From Labilibaculum sp. DW002 (GTDB lineage Bacteria; Bacteroidota; Bacteroidia; Bacteroidales; Marinifilaceae): a DNA stretch of 64,000 nt. The stretch covers positions 186,001 through 250,000 of the forward strand of contig NZ_JAKJSC010000003.1 in assembly GCF_029029525.1 (NCBI RefSeq). The letters are read 5' to 3'. Below are positions 45,730 to 56,700 of this stretch, one piece after another; the stretch's first letter is position 1; each line of letters opens with the position of its first letter. The position numbers were made by a program, and so were the translations under genes. A model generated the notes under the pieces. That model was not told the DNA's origin. It searched no databases and saw nothing but the letters and a program-made list of their open reading frames with translations.

Positions 45730-46728
45730 ATGAAGAGAATAATTCAAGTAGTTACGCTTTGTTTGTTTGTAGTTGCAAGCATGTCTTCTTGCAAAAAAAC
45801 AACAAAAGGATTAAGACCTGTTGTGACAGGGAAATCTGGTGAAGTTTTGGTGTTAATTAACGACGCTTTATATGAAGGAAGTGTTGGTGATTCTTTAAAG
45901 TCGGTATTAAATGATACGCAGATTGGATTGCCTCAAAGTGAACCTTTGTTTGATATTCTTCACCTTTCGCACAATGCTTTTTCAAGCATGTTTAAAACGC
46001 ACAGAAGTATACTAGACATAAGAGTTTCGTCAAAAGTTACAGAGAGTAAGATATCTGTAAAAGACGCGGTGTATGCGAAGTCGCAATCATTTATGAAGAT
46101 TGAGGCGAAGAATAACAAAGAGATGATTAAAATGCTAACTGAAAATAGAAATAAAATCATTGCTTATTTTCATTTAGGAGAAAGAAATCGCAAACTTAAA
46201 GTGTTCAAAAAAAATACTGTTCAGGAAGTTTTTGACAAGCTAAAAGCGAAGTACGATTTTACCTTGACATTCCCTTCAGGATATACAATTAACAAAGAAG
46301 AAGGTGATTTTCTTTGGATTAGTAAAGAAACACCTACTACTAGTCAAGGGATGTTTATTTACACTTACGACTACATTTCTGAAGATTCCTTTACGAAGGA
46401 TGCTGTGGTGAAAAAGAGAAATATTTTGCTTGGGAACTTTGTTCCTGGTCCACTTGAAGGCTCCTATATGACAACTGAGAAAGGTTATCCGATATCAAAT
46501 CGTTATTTTGAATTTATGGGGAACTATGCTTCTGAAACAAGAGGTTTATGGAAGGTAGAAAATGACTTTATGGGCGGACCATTCTTAAACATTACTTTCC
46601 TTGATAAGAAAAATAATAAAGTCGTTTGTTTAGATTCTTATGTGTACTATCCAAATCATAACAAAAGAGAACTGTTAAGAGAGTTAGAGGCAGTTATGTA
46701 CTCGTACAATAATATAGTTGAGAAGTAA
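45730..46728 (+). CDS. DUF4837 family lipoprotein
   Basis: The 332-residue protein has a lipoprotein signal with Cys at MSSC (residue 20 or 21) followed by KKTTKG, then the DUF4837 body: RPVVTGKSGEVLVLINDALYEGSVGDSLKSVL, LPQSEPLFDILHLSHNAFSSMFKTHRSIL, and YDYISEDSFTKDAVVKKRN. DUF4837 is a Bacteroidota-specific family with no known function. It lies 28 nt after the transglycosylase gene and 4 nt before the next small gene, so the three are likely an envelope-related operon. Confidence 0.85.
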   Translation: MKRIIQVVTLCLFVVASMSSCKKTTKGLRPVVTGKSGEVLVLINDALYEGSVGDSLKSVLNDTQIGLPQSEPLFDILHLSHNAFSSMFKTHRSILDIRVSSKVTESKISVKDAVYAKSQSFMKIEAKNNKEMIKMLTENRNKIIAYFHLGERNRKLKVFKKNTVQEVFDKLKAKYDFTLTFPSGYTINKEEGDFLWISKETPTTSQGMFIYTYDYISEDSFTKDAVVKKRNILLGNFVPGPLEGSYMTTEKGYPISNRYFEFMGNYASETRGLWKVENDFMGGPFLNITFLDKKNNKVVCLDSYVYYPNHNKRELLRELEAVMYSYNNIVEK

Positions 46729-46732
46729 GAAT

Positions 46733-47113
46733 ATGAATTTACCTGATTTTAAAAATTTAAGCATAGAGCCTTATCGCGATCGAGAAGAAATAATAAGGCA
46801 AGTTGCAGCTCAAATCGAAAAAGATTTTGATCAGTTTGGGATGGATGTGCAATTTTCGGGTGATATAAATTATGCTTATTCTGAACTTTTTGCACAATTA
46901 AAAGAACATTTGATTTATTTGCTTGATCGTGATTATCATCGACTTGTACTTTTACTGTATCAAATTGATGTAAGTGAAAAACAAATTATTAATACGGAAT
47001 TAAAGTTTCCGGATGTGCCTAAATCTGATTTACTAACAGAATTAATAATTCTCAGGGAGTTGAAAAAGGTTTTAATCCGAAATTACTTTAAAGAAAATCC
47101 GGATAAATTATAG
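46733..47113 (+). CDS. small acidic soluble protein, unknown function
   Basis: The 126-residue protein is not recognised with confidence. It has no signal or membrane segment and is mostly helical (REEIIRQVAAQIEKDFDQFGMDV, AYSELFAQLKEHLIYLLDRDYHRLVLLLYQIDVSE, LLTELIILRELKKVLIRNYF). The frame opens at a TTG (46718) inside the previous gene, but ATG 46733 is the natural start, 4 nt after that gene's stop. The terminator directly after it makes it the last gene of the transglycosylase-DUF4837 operon. Confidence 0.75.
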   Translation: MNLPDFKNLSIEPYRDREEIIRQVAAQIEKDFDQFGMDVQFSGDINYAYSELFAQLKEHLIYLLDRDYHRLVLLLYQIDVSEKQIINTELKFPDVPKSDLLTELIILRELKKVLIRNYFKENPDKL

Positions 47114-47115
47114 AG

Positions 47116-47144
47116 AAAGCGCAGCAGTAAGCTGCGCTTTTTTA
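47116..47144 (+). terminator. rho-independent terminator after the DUF4837 operon
   Basis: AAAGCGCAGC and GCTGCGCTTT pair perfectly around AGTAA and are followed by T residues, 3 nt after the stop at 47113. Confidence 0.9.
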
Positions 47145-47274
47145 CTTTTTGGTACATAATGCTTTCCGTAAAGAATTTTATTATTTTTACTTGACTATAA
47201 CTTTTACTAAAGTTATCTTGATTTATTTCAAGATTCTTGTTGTAGTTCGTATGTTTTAACTAACATTTGCACAG

Positions 47275-48714
47275 ATGAAAATAATATTAGAAAAATATCA
47301 AGAAGCAAAAGAGGGCGAAAACGTTCTTTATCTAGCTAATCTGAAGAATTTTAAAAATCTTCCTTTATCAGATCAGGAGATAAATTTTGCACAAGAGCAG
47401 CTTAAAAATGAGGTTAAACTAATCGAGTTTAACAGATACACACACAAAGTCTATTTATTTGTTTCTGATAAGGAATCCTATAAAACTAAGGATTTGGAAT
47501 CGATGAGAAAGGATGCTTTCTCTCTCCATGGCAAAGTGCTAGAAAGTAAAATCTCAAATTTGTTTATTCTTGACCAATTAAATGATACCGAAGCTACATT
47601 AGCTTTTCTTGAAGGTATTTCCTTAAGTAACTATCAATTTCTTAAATATTTTTCGGATACGGAGAAATTAAAATTTTGTCTCGAAGCCATCGAATTAAGA
47701 AGTGATTCAGTAAGCCAAAGACAAATTGAGGAGCTAATTTCAGTAACTGAAGGTGTGAAGTTTGCTAGAGAACTAGTTGACGAACCATTAAGTTATCTTA
47801 CAGCACAAAAATTGAGTGAAGAGATTCAAAGAATGGGTGATGAAGCTGGTTATTCTGTAGAAGTTTTTGGCAGAAAAAAAATTGAAAGCCTTAAAATGGG
47901 TGGACTTTTAGCCGTGAACAAAGGAAGTCTTGATGATCCAAGTTTTACCATTTTAGAATGGAAACCAGAAGGAGCTATAAATAAAAAACCAATTGTTTTT
48001 GTTGGGAAAGGTGTTGTTTACGATACTGGCGGTTTAAGTTTGAAACCTACGAAAGACAGTATGGATTTAATGAAATCGGACATGGGTGGTGCTGCTTCGG
48101 TAGCTGGTGCTATTTACTCAATTTCAAAAGCCAAATTACCTGTTCATGTTATTGGTTTAATTCCAGCAACAGATAATCGCCCTGGAGGAAATGCATATGT
48201 TCCTGGTGATGTTGTTAAAATGTACAATGGTAAAACGGTTGAGGTACTAAATACAGATGCTGAAGGTAGAATGCTATTGGCCGATGCTTTGAGTTATGCT
48301 GAGTCGTATAAACCAGAATTTGTTGTTGACTTAGCTACCTTAACAGGTGCAGCAGCTGTTGCTATTGGAAAATATGGTGTTGTTGCAATGGGAAATGAGG
48401 AAAGCAAATTTCAAATGGAACAACTAAAAAATTCTGGAGAAAAAGTGTACGAAAGAGTTGTTGAATTTCCATTTTGGGATGAATATGGTGAGTTGATTAA
48501 ATCGGATATTGCAGATTTAAAAAACATAGGTGGCCGTGATGGTGGAGCGATCACAGCAGGGAAATTTTTAGAGCATTTTACGAACTATCCTTGGATTCAT
48601 GTAGATATTGCTGGTCCAGCTTACCTTGGAGCAACAGATAATTATAGAGGTAAGGGTGGTACAGGTGTAGGTGTTCGTCTGCTATTTGATTTTATTAAGC
48701 AGTATCGCTCATAG
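47275..48714 (+). CDS. pepA: M17 leucyl aminopeptidase
   Basis: The 479-residue protein has the M17 C-terminal catalytic domain with the metal-binding stretch VFVGKGVVYDTGGLSLKP, DSMDLMKSDMGGAASVAGA, and the family signature NTDAEGRMLLADAL (about residue 325), followed by DLATLTGAA and GAITAGKFLEHF. The N-terminal domain is divergent, as is common in Bacteroidota. It removes N-terminal residues from peptides in the cytoplasm using two metal ions. It is a single gene; the 254-nt gap after it (48715-48968) shows no feature I can support. Confidence 0.93.
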   Translation: MKIILEKYQEAKEGENVLYLANLKNFKNLPLSDQEINFAQEQLKNEVKLIEFNRYTHKVYLFVSDKESYKTKDLESMRKDAFSLHGKVLESKISNLFILDQLNDTEATLAFLEGISLSNYQFLKYFSDTEKLKFCLEAIELRSDSVSQRQIEELISVTEGVKFARELVDEPLSYLTAQKLSEEIQRMGDEAGYSVEVFGRKKIESLKMGGLLAVNKGSLDDPSFTILEWKPEGAINKKPIVFVGKGVVYDTGGLSLKPTKDSMDLMKSDMGGAASVAGAIYSISKAKLPVHVIGLIPATDNRPGGNAYVPGDVVKMYNGKTVEVLNTDAEGRMLLADALSYAESYKPEFVVDLATLTGAAAVAIGKYGVVAMGNEESKFQMEQLKNSGEKVYERVVEFPFWDEYGELIKSDIADLKNIGGRDGGAITAGKFLEHFTNYPWIHVDIAGPAYLGATDNYRGKGGTGVGVRLLFDFIKQYRS

Positions 48715-48968
48715 GAATAAGTTAAAAGATAGTGCTCTTTTCTTGAATCTTTCTATTTTTGTATTTGATTAGCTTGATATTACTTCTTTTAGAGATGTAT
48801 ATCTATAATATAAATCTAAGAATCAAATTGTTTGCCTTTTTGTGTAAAGCAGTTTGATTAGATATTAACGATATAGCTAAGGATTCTTTTTTTGTCTTCC
48901 ATTTATCAATATGGGTGGTTTAGACAGTTGAAATCAGGATTTTTAGTCCATTAATAAAAATATTTTTG

Positions 48969-50024
48969 ATGAAAGACACTAAAATAAAAGTTGGAATAAC
49001 TCAAGGTGATATAAATGGAATTGGATACGAGGTTATTATTAAAACCTTGATGGACAATAGAATATATGAACTTTGTACACCGATTATTTACGGCTCACCT
49101 AAGGTGGCAGCTTACCATCGTAAAGCATTGGATATCGAAGGATTTAGTTTGAATAACATTAAGGAAGTTAGCGAAGCTCATCCTAAAAGAGTTAATGTAA
49201 TTAACTGTACAGATGAGAATATAAAAGTTGAATTAGGTAAATCTACATCAAGTGCCGGAGCTGCCTCATTAGCATCTTTAGAATCTGCAGTAAAGGATCT
49301 AAATGATGGAAGTATTGATGTTTTGCTAACAGCACCTATCAATAAAAAGAATATTCAGTCGAAGGATTTTGTTTTTCCAGGACACACAGAGTACTTAGAG
49401 TCGCGAATCAATTCGGGAAAATCTTTAATGTTGTTGATAAGCGAGAAATTGAGAGTTGGCGTTGTTACAGGACATATTCCAATTTCAAAAGTAGCCGAAG
49501 TGGTTACTAAAGAGAATATCATGAGCAAGCTTGATATCTTAAACACTTCTTTGAAAAAAGATTTTGGTATCAGACGTCCACGAATTGCCGTATTGAGTTT
49601 GAATCCACATGCAGGAGACGATGGATTAATCGGATCAGAAGAAAAGGATGTAATTATTCCTGCAATTGAAAAATCGAGAAAGAATGGCGTTATGGCACTA
49701 GGTCCATATCCAGCGGATGGTTTTTTTGGTTCGAATGATTATTCAAAGTTTGATGCAATTTTGGCGATGTATCACGATCAAGGTTTAACAGCCTTTAAAG
49801 CTCTGTCATTTGATTCGGGAGTGAATTTTACAGCAGGTTTATCTAAGGTTAGAACATCTCCTGCTCATGGAACAGCATATGCTATTGCAGGAACAAATGT
49901 TGCTTCTCCGGAATCTTTTCAGAAGGCACTTTATATGGCAATTGATGTTTATAGAAACAGAGAAAACTTTGAAGAGATTAATAAAGATCCTTTAAAGGTG
50001 TCAGAAGGAGCTAAAAATTCGTAA
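48969..50024 (+). CDS. pdxA: 4-hydroxythreonine-4-phosphate dehydrogenase
   Basis: The 351-residue protein acts in the DXP-dependent pathway of pyridoxal phosphate synthesis. PdxA marks: KVGITQGDINGIGYEVIIK at the N-terminus, LLTAPINKKNIQSKDFVFPGHTEYLESR with a metal-ligand His, LSLNPHAGDDGLIGSEE with the second His, and AMYHDQGLTAFKAL with the third, then TSPAHGTAYAIAG. This route also needs DXP, so a DXP synthase should exist elsewhere in the genome, which fits the presence of dxr. ATG 48969 is preferred over the TTG just before it. Confidence 0.95.
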   Translation: MKDTKIKVGITQGDINGIGYEVIIKTLMDNRIYELCTPIIYGSPKVAAYHRKALDIEGFSLNNIKEVSEAHPKRVNVINCTDENIKVELGKSTSSAGAASLASLESAVKDLNDGSIDVLLTAPINKKNIQSKDFVFPGHTEYLESRINSGKSLMLLISEKLRVGVVTGHIPISKVAEVVTKENIMSKLDILNTSLKKDFGIRRPRIAVLSLNPHAGDDGLIGSEEKDVIIPAIEKSRKNGVMALGPYPADGFFGSNDYSKFDAILAMYHDQGLTAFKALSFDSGVNFTAGLSKVRTSPAHGTAYAIAGTNVASPESFQKALYMAIDVYRNRENFEEINKDPLKVSEGAKNS

Positions 50025-50046
50025 GGAATTGTTAACAAAATACTAT

Positions 50047-50083
50047 AAAGAGCGGTTTGTTGTAAATCGCTCTTTCTTTTTTT
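50047..50083 (+). terminator. rho-independent terminator of pdxA
   Basis: AAAGAGCG and CGCTCTTT pair, extended by GTTT/AAAT, and are followed by a T-rich run. It begins 22 nt after the pdxA stop. Confidence 0.85.
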
Positions 50084-50116
50084 GTTAAAAGGGAAGTATT
50101 GATTATAAAAATTGCA

Positions 50117-50124
50117 TATTTTTG
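50117..50124 (+). promoter_or_regulatory. candidate -7 element of ruvA
   Basis: TATTTTTG matches TAnnTTTG exactly, 40 nt before the ruvA ATG and after the pdxA terminator. The -33 element is not clear. ruvA and sprA may share this promoter. Confidence 0.45.
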
Positions 50125-50164
50125 CATATTTTAAGGGACTAAACGAAAATTCAAATCATTTTTT

Positions 50165-50746
50165 ATGTTTGAGTACATTAAGGGAGAATTGGTTGATTTA
50201 ACTCCTACTTCAGTTGTTGTAGAAACGAATGGAATTGGTTATTATTTAAATATTTCATTGAACACATATTCTAAATTGTCTGGGCATAAAAATGCACAAG
50301 TTTATCTTCATCAGGTTGTACGAGAAGATGCACACTTGTTATTTGGTTTTATAGATGCCTCCGAAAGAAGTGTTTTTCGTCATTTAATATCCGTTTCGGG
50401 TGTTGGCGCTAACACAGCAAGAATGATGCTTTCTTCTTTAACACCTTCCGAAATTCAAACGGCTATTGTGTCGAGTAATGTGAAAACTCTACAAGGAGTG
50501 AAAGGGATTGGTGCTAAATCAGCACAAAGATTAATTATTGAATTAAAGGATAAACTAGGAAAAGATACAGATATAGCTGATATTTCTTTCTCACAGAACA
50601 ATACTACTAAAGATGAAGCGTTATCAGCTTTAGTGATGTTGGGTTTTGCAAAGAATTCTGTAACCAAAGTTATCGATAAATTATTTGCTGCAAATCCATC
50701 TGCCAGTGTAGAGGATTTAATAAAGCTAGCATTGAAACAATTATAA
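50165..50746 (+). CDS. ruvA: Holliday junction branch migration protein RuvA
   Basis: The 193-residue protein has the RuvA layout: an OB-fold N-terminal domain (MFEYIKGELVDLTPTSVVVETNGIGYYLNI), two helix-hairpin-helix motifs (LISVSGVGANTARMML; LQGVKGIGAKSAQRLIIELKDKL), and a C-terminal domain (KDEALSALVMLGFAKNSVTKVIDKL) that contacts RuvB. It binds four-way junctions and loads the RuvB motor. It is 45 nt upstream of sprA, a neighbour pairing seen in other Bacteroidota. Confidence 0.96.
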   Translation: MFEYIKGELVDLTPTSVVVETNGIGYYLNISLNTYSKLSGHKNAQVYLHQVVREDAHLLFGFIDASERSVFRHLISVSGVGANTARMMLSSLTPSEIQTAIVSSNVKTLQGVKGIGAKSAQRLIIELKDKLGKDTDIADISFSQNNTTKDEALSALVMLGFAKNSVTKVIDKLFAANPSASVEDLIKLALKQL

Positions 50747-50791
50747 TTGAAGACCGTATTTGCTTTACTAACCTAAGGTAATCATCAATCA

Positions 50792-53700
50792 TTGGAAAAA
50801 CTATTAAAATATACTCTGACCTTATTTACCCTGTTGTTATGTAGCGCCATTGGTGGAAACTACAGTTTGAATGCTCGTAATTCGAGTGGTGAATTTCAAA
50901 TTTCAAATTTACAACAGCAGGATACTACTAAGCGTGTTGTCTCAAAAAATGGACGATTGGTTAATAATAAATCTCCTTTTCATAAAGATAACCCAAACGC
51001 AAAAGATAGTACGCTTCGTTATCCTTTTGAAGATGAGAATGAAAACCAGGAATTTGGTTCTCAAAAAGAATCTCCTCTTTACCTTAAAGATCCAAAGAAT
51101 ATTCTAACATCAATTCAATATGATCCTGAAACGGGAAATTATATTTTGGTGAAGAGAATTGGCGAAATGGAGTATCGTCGAGGTATTAGTATGACTGCCG
51201 AAGAGTACAAGGAATACGAAGCGGAAAAATCGGTTCGCGATTACTGGATGGAAAGAAGTCGTAACGACGGAAATTCAGGTGGTAGTGAGTTGGTTCCAGA
51301 ATTGAAATTAGGAGGCCAATTTGTTGATAAAATTTTTGGAAGCAATACCATTTCAATTAAACCACAAGGTTCTGCCGAATTAACTTTCGGAATTAATACA
51401 ACTAAAGTTGAAAATCCTACACTTCCAGTAAACCTTCGAAAAACAACTAGTTTCGATTTTGATGAAAAAATTCAGATGAACGTTACGGGTACAGTTGGTG
51501 AGAAATTAAAAATGGACGTGAATTACAATACCGAAGCCACTTTTGATTTCGAAAACCAAATGCGCTTGGAATATTCCGGTGATGAAGATGAAATCATAAA
51601 AAAGATTGAGGCAGGTAATGTTTCTATGCCAATATCAAATACCTTAATTACAGGAGGACAAAACCTATTTGGGGTAAAGGCTCAATTGCAATTTGGTAAA
51701 TTATCGGTTACATCGATTTTTTCGCAACAAAAAGGAGAAACTAGTGTTGTTGAAATGGAAAATGGCGCTCAAAAAAATGAGTTTGAGATTTCTGTAGATC
51801 AATATGAAGCCAATCGACATTTCTTTTTATCTAAATATTTCTACGATCATTACGATGAGTCCTTGCGCAATTTACCAGTTATAAATTCTGGTATTTCGAT
51901 CAATAAAGTTGAAGTATGGATAACCAATAAGACCTCCAACTTTCAGAATTCTAGAAACCTTGTTGCATATGTTGATTTAGGTGAAAGCGCAGCTAACATT
52001 TCGAATCCAGGACAGTTTTCCCAAATAGGAACAGGAACATTACCAGGGAATGATTTGAATGATGTCTATCAGCAGATGACTACCACTTACTCTAACGTTA
52101 GAGATATTAATAGTGTAACAAGTACATTGGGACCTTTAGCTCCTGGATTTGCGAGTGGCACCGATTACGAAAAAGTGGAGAATGCTCGTAGGTTATCAGA
52201 TTCAGAATATTCGATAAATGATAAATTAGGATACATTTCATTAAATCAAGCATTAAATGCTGATGAAGTTTTGGCAGTTTCCTATGAATATACCTATCGA
52301 GGACAAGTTTTTCGAGTTGGAGAATTTACAAGCGATGGAGTAAGTGCTCCACAAACCCTTATCATGAAATTGTTGAAAGGAACTAATTTGAATCCTACAC
52401 TTCCTACCTGGGAGTTAATGATGAAGAATATCTATAATATTGGAGCTTACCAAGTTAATGCTGAGGATTTTATTCTGAATGTTCTTTATCAAAACGATCA
52501 GGCAGGTTCTCAATTGAATTATTTAGATGTTGATGGTGCTGGAAAGAATGAGATTTTACTAAGGTTGATGAACCTTGATAACTTGAATTCGCAATTAGAT
52601 CCAAGTCCCGATGGGATGTTTGACTTTCTTGATGGTGTTACGATTAACTCTACAAACGGTCGAATTATTTTCCCATCGATAGAGCCTTTCGGTAGCTATC
52701 TAAGAAATGAAATTAATGATAATGCCTTAGCAGATCAATATGTGTTCGAAGAGTTATATGAATTAACGCAGAATGAAGCACAGCAAATTGCCGAAAAAAA
52801 TAAATTCTCATTAAAAGGAAGCTATAAGTCATCTACCAGCTCTGAAATTTCTTTGAATGCATTGAATGTTCAGCCAGGATCGGTTGAAGTTAAAGCCGGG
52901 GGAATTAAGCTTATAGAGAATATTGACTACACTGTAGACTACACACTAGGTAGAGTGAAGATTATTAACCAAGCTCTTTTGGAAGCTGGAACACCAATCT
53001 CTATCTCTTCGGAAAGTAATTCATTATTCAATATTCAGACAAAAACTTTGGTTGGGGTTCAAATGGATTACCAATTTAACAACGATTTTAATTTAGGTGC
53101 AACAGTTATGCACTTGTCTGAACAGCCTTTAACGCAGAAGGTAAATATTGGTGATGAACCTATTTCGAATACCATTTGGGGTTTAAATGGATCATATAGG
53201 ACAGAATCGATGTTCTTAACCAATTTGGTTGATAAACTTCCATTTATAGAAACTAAGGAACCATCTCAAATTTCTATTGAAGGTGAATTTGCCCAGCTAA
53301 TGCCAGGACATAATAAAGCGATTGGTAGCTCAGGAACGGCTTATATCGATGATTTCGAAGGAACTGAAACTTCTATTGATATGAAGAACTATAACTCCTG
53401 GGTTTTAGCAAGTACACCACAAAATCATCCCGATTTTAAAGAAGGAGATTTGAATAATGATTTGGCATATGGTTATAATCGAGCAAAATTAGCTTGGTAT
53501 GTAATTGATCCGCTTTTTAATAGAAACACTTCAACTACGCCTGCTCATATTCGTTCTGATAAGGAGCAATTATCAAATCACTATGTACGTGAAATTTATG
53601 AAGAAGAAATTTGGCCAAATAAGGAAACTGCAACTGGAGTTCCTACGAATATTTCGGTTCTAAATTTAGCCTATTACCCATCGGAAAAAGGGCCATATAA

Positions 53701-56700
53701 CTTCGATGTTGACGGATTTTCAGATATTTCAACAGGTATGAATGAGGATGGAACCTTGAGAGATCCGGAAACTCGTTGGGGAGGTATTATGCGTAAGATT
53801 GAAACCAATGACTTTGAAGCTGCAAACATTGCATATATCGAGTTTTGGATGATGGATCCATTTGCTTATGACAAGACGCATAAAGGTGGTGATGTGTTAA
53901 TCAACCTAGGGAATATTTCAGAGGATATTTTACGTGACTCAAGAAAGGGATTTGAGAATGGTTTGCCAACTGACGAAGTGGTTACACTTGTGGATAGTAC
54001 AAAATGGGGACGAGTTCCTTTGGTTCAGTCTCTTGTGAATGCTTTCGATAACAATACCAATTCTAGAAAATATCAAGATGTTGGTTTGGATGGATTAAGT
54101 TCAGAGGATGAATTGTCGCATTATAAAGAATATATACAAGCTATTTCAATCTCGGCTAATTTAGGTTCTGGTTCAGAAGCATACGTTTTAGCTCAGAATG
54201 ACCCTTCAAGTGATGATTATCATTACTTTAGAGGTGCAGATTACGATAGTGATGAAGTGAGTATTTTAGATCGTTACAAACAATTTAATGGTCCAGAAGG
54301 TAACTCTCCAACTTCTTCGGGAAGTGGATATCCTACATCTGCTACTACTTTACCTGATGTTGAAGATATTAATCATGACAATACGTTAAGTGAGTCAGAG
54401 GCATATTATCAATACAAGGTACATTTAGCTCCTGATGAAATGGAGATTGGTCAGAATTTTATTGTTGATAAGGTGACCAGTAATGTTGATTTAGCAAATG
54501 GAACTCCAGGAACTGTAAATTGGTATCAGTTTAAGATTCCTGTTGATGAATATGAAAATACATATGGTAACATAAGTGATTTTACATCAATTCGATTCAT
54601 GAGAATGTTCATGAAAGATTTTGAAGAAGATGTGATTTTAAGATTTGCGACACTTGATTTGGTAAGAGATGATTGGAGAAGATACGATCAGTCGATTAAC
54701 GAAGATCCTTTAGATGGTTCTCTTTCCGATGCAGGCTTTGATATTACAGCCATTAACATTGAGGAGAATGCCAGCAAGGAACCAGTGAATTATATCTTGC
54801 CTCCAGGAATCGATCGTGTAGTTGACCCAAGTAATCCTCAATTAATTCAATTGAATGAGCAGGCAATCTTATTAAAAGTAACTGACTTAGAAGATGGAAA
54901 AGGAAAGGGAGCCTACAAAACCCTAAACATGGATATCAGAAAGTATGGTAAACTGAAGATGGATGTTCATGCCGAAGAAATTGAAGGTTATACACTGAAT
55001 GATGAAGAAGTACATGTTTTTATTCGTTTGGGAGCTGATTATCAGGATAACTACTACGAATATGAAATTCCATTGAAATTAACCGAACCGGGAATTTACG
55101 ATGGGAATAATGATAATGATCGTTTAAGTGTATGGCCTGATGAGAATCGTTTTGATTTCAAACTTCGCTTATTCCAAACGATTAAACAATTACGTAATGA
55201 TGGTTTACGAGAAGCCGGTTCCACATTGCAATACTCAGATGTTTATGATGTAAGGGTTGGTGACATTACCAACGATGCAGATCCATTACACGCGGATCAT
55301 ATTGTTAGAATCAAGGGTAATCCTAATTTAGCAAATGTAAAAACCGTAATGATTGGTGTTAAAAATCCTGACGAAGATGCTTCAGGAAGTGATGATAATT
55401 TACCTAAATCAGTAGAAGTTTGGTTGAATGAGTTACGTTTATCAGATTTTGATGAAGACGGTGGATGGGCTGCGAATCTAAGAGTAACAACTAAATTAGC
55501 AGATTTTGGTACGGTAACTTGGGCAGGAAGCAAAATTACTTCGGGTTTTGGTGGTATTGAAGATGGTGTAAACGATCGTTACAAAGATGATATTTTCCAA
55601 TATGACCTTTCTGCAAGTTTTGAGCTGGGGAAATTCTTCCCAGAGAAATCAGGTGTTAGAATTCCATTGTATTACGCAATATCAGAAGAAACAATTAGTC
55701 CTGAATACAATCCGTTAGATCCTGATATTCCTTTGGACGTAGCATTGGAAAATGCCAACTCAAAAACAGAGAGGGATTCAATTGAGCGTATTTCACAGGA
55801 ATATACGAAGCGAAAAAGTTTTAACTTGACCAATGTTCGAATTGAAAAAGCTGAAGGGAAGCCTAAATTATTGGATGTTTCCAATTTAGCAGTTACCTAT
55901 TCCTTCAACGAAACTTATTCTAGAGATGTAAATACGATACGTGATCTTGAAAAGAATTACCGAGGAGTATTGAGCTATAATTATAACAACAGACCCAAAA
56001 ATGTTCAACCATTTAAAAAGGTAAAAGCATTTCAGAAACCAATGTTTCGTTTGTTGAAAGATTTTAATTTCTACTATTTACCAACTCAGCTTTCTTTCCG
56101 ATCGGATTTGCAAAGATATTATCGAGAAATTGAGAAGCGAAACATTGATGAGCCGGGGATTAAAATCAAACCTACTTTTGATAAAGATTTTGTTTGGTAC
56201 CGTTATTACGATTTAAAATACAACTTAACCAAAGGATTGAAGTTCGATTTTTCGGCAACAAATACATCTCGTATTGATGAGCCTGAAGGAATTGTTGATA
56301 GAGATAGAGACAGAGAAACGTATAACATTTGGAAAGATTCGATTTGGAACAATTTAATGGATGGAGGTCGAAATATTCAATACCATCATAACTTTAATGT
56401 TACCTATACGGTTCCTATTAATAAGATTCCATTTTTAAATTGGACCTCACTAAACACGCGTTATTCTGGTTCATATGATTGGAATGCTGGGGCAATAACA
56501 TCTGATACTATAGAGCTAGGAAACACAATTCGAAATTCGAATAACATACAAGTTAATGGCCAGTTGAACATGGTTAATTTGTATAATAAAGTAGGTTTAC
56601 TAAAGAAAATTAATCGAAAATATAGTTCGAATCGAAAATACAAGAAGAAAGCTAAAGATTATAAAAAGGTTAATTTTGAGAGCAATGTTGATGAATTAAA

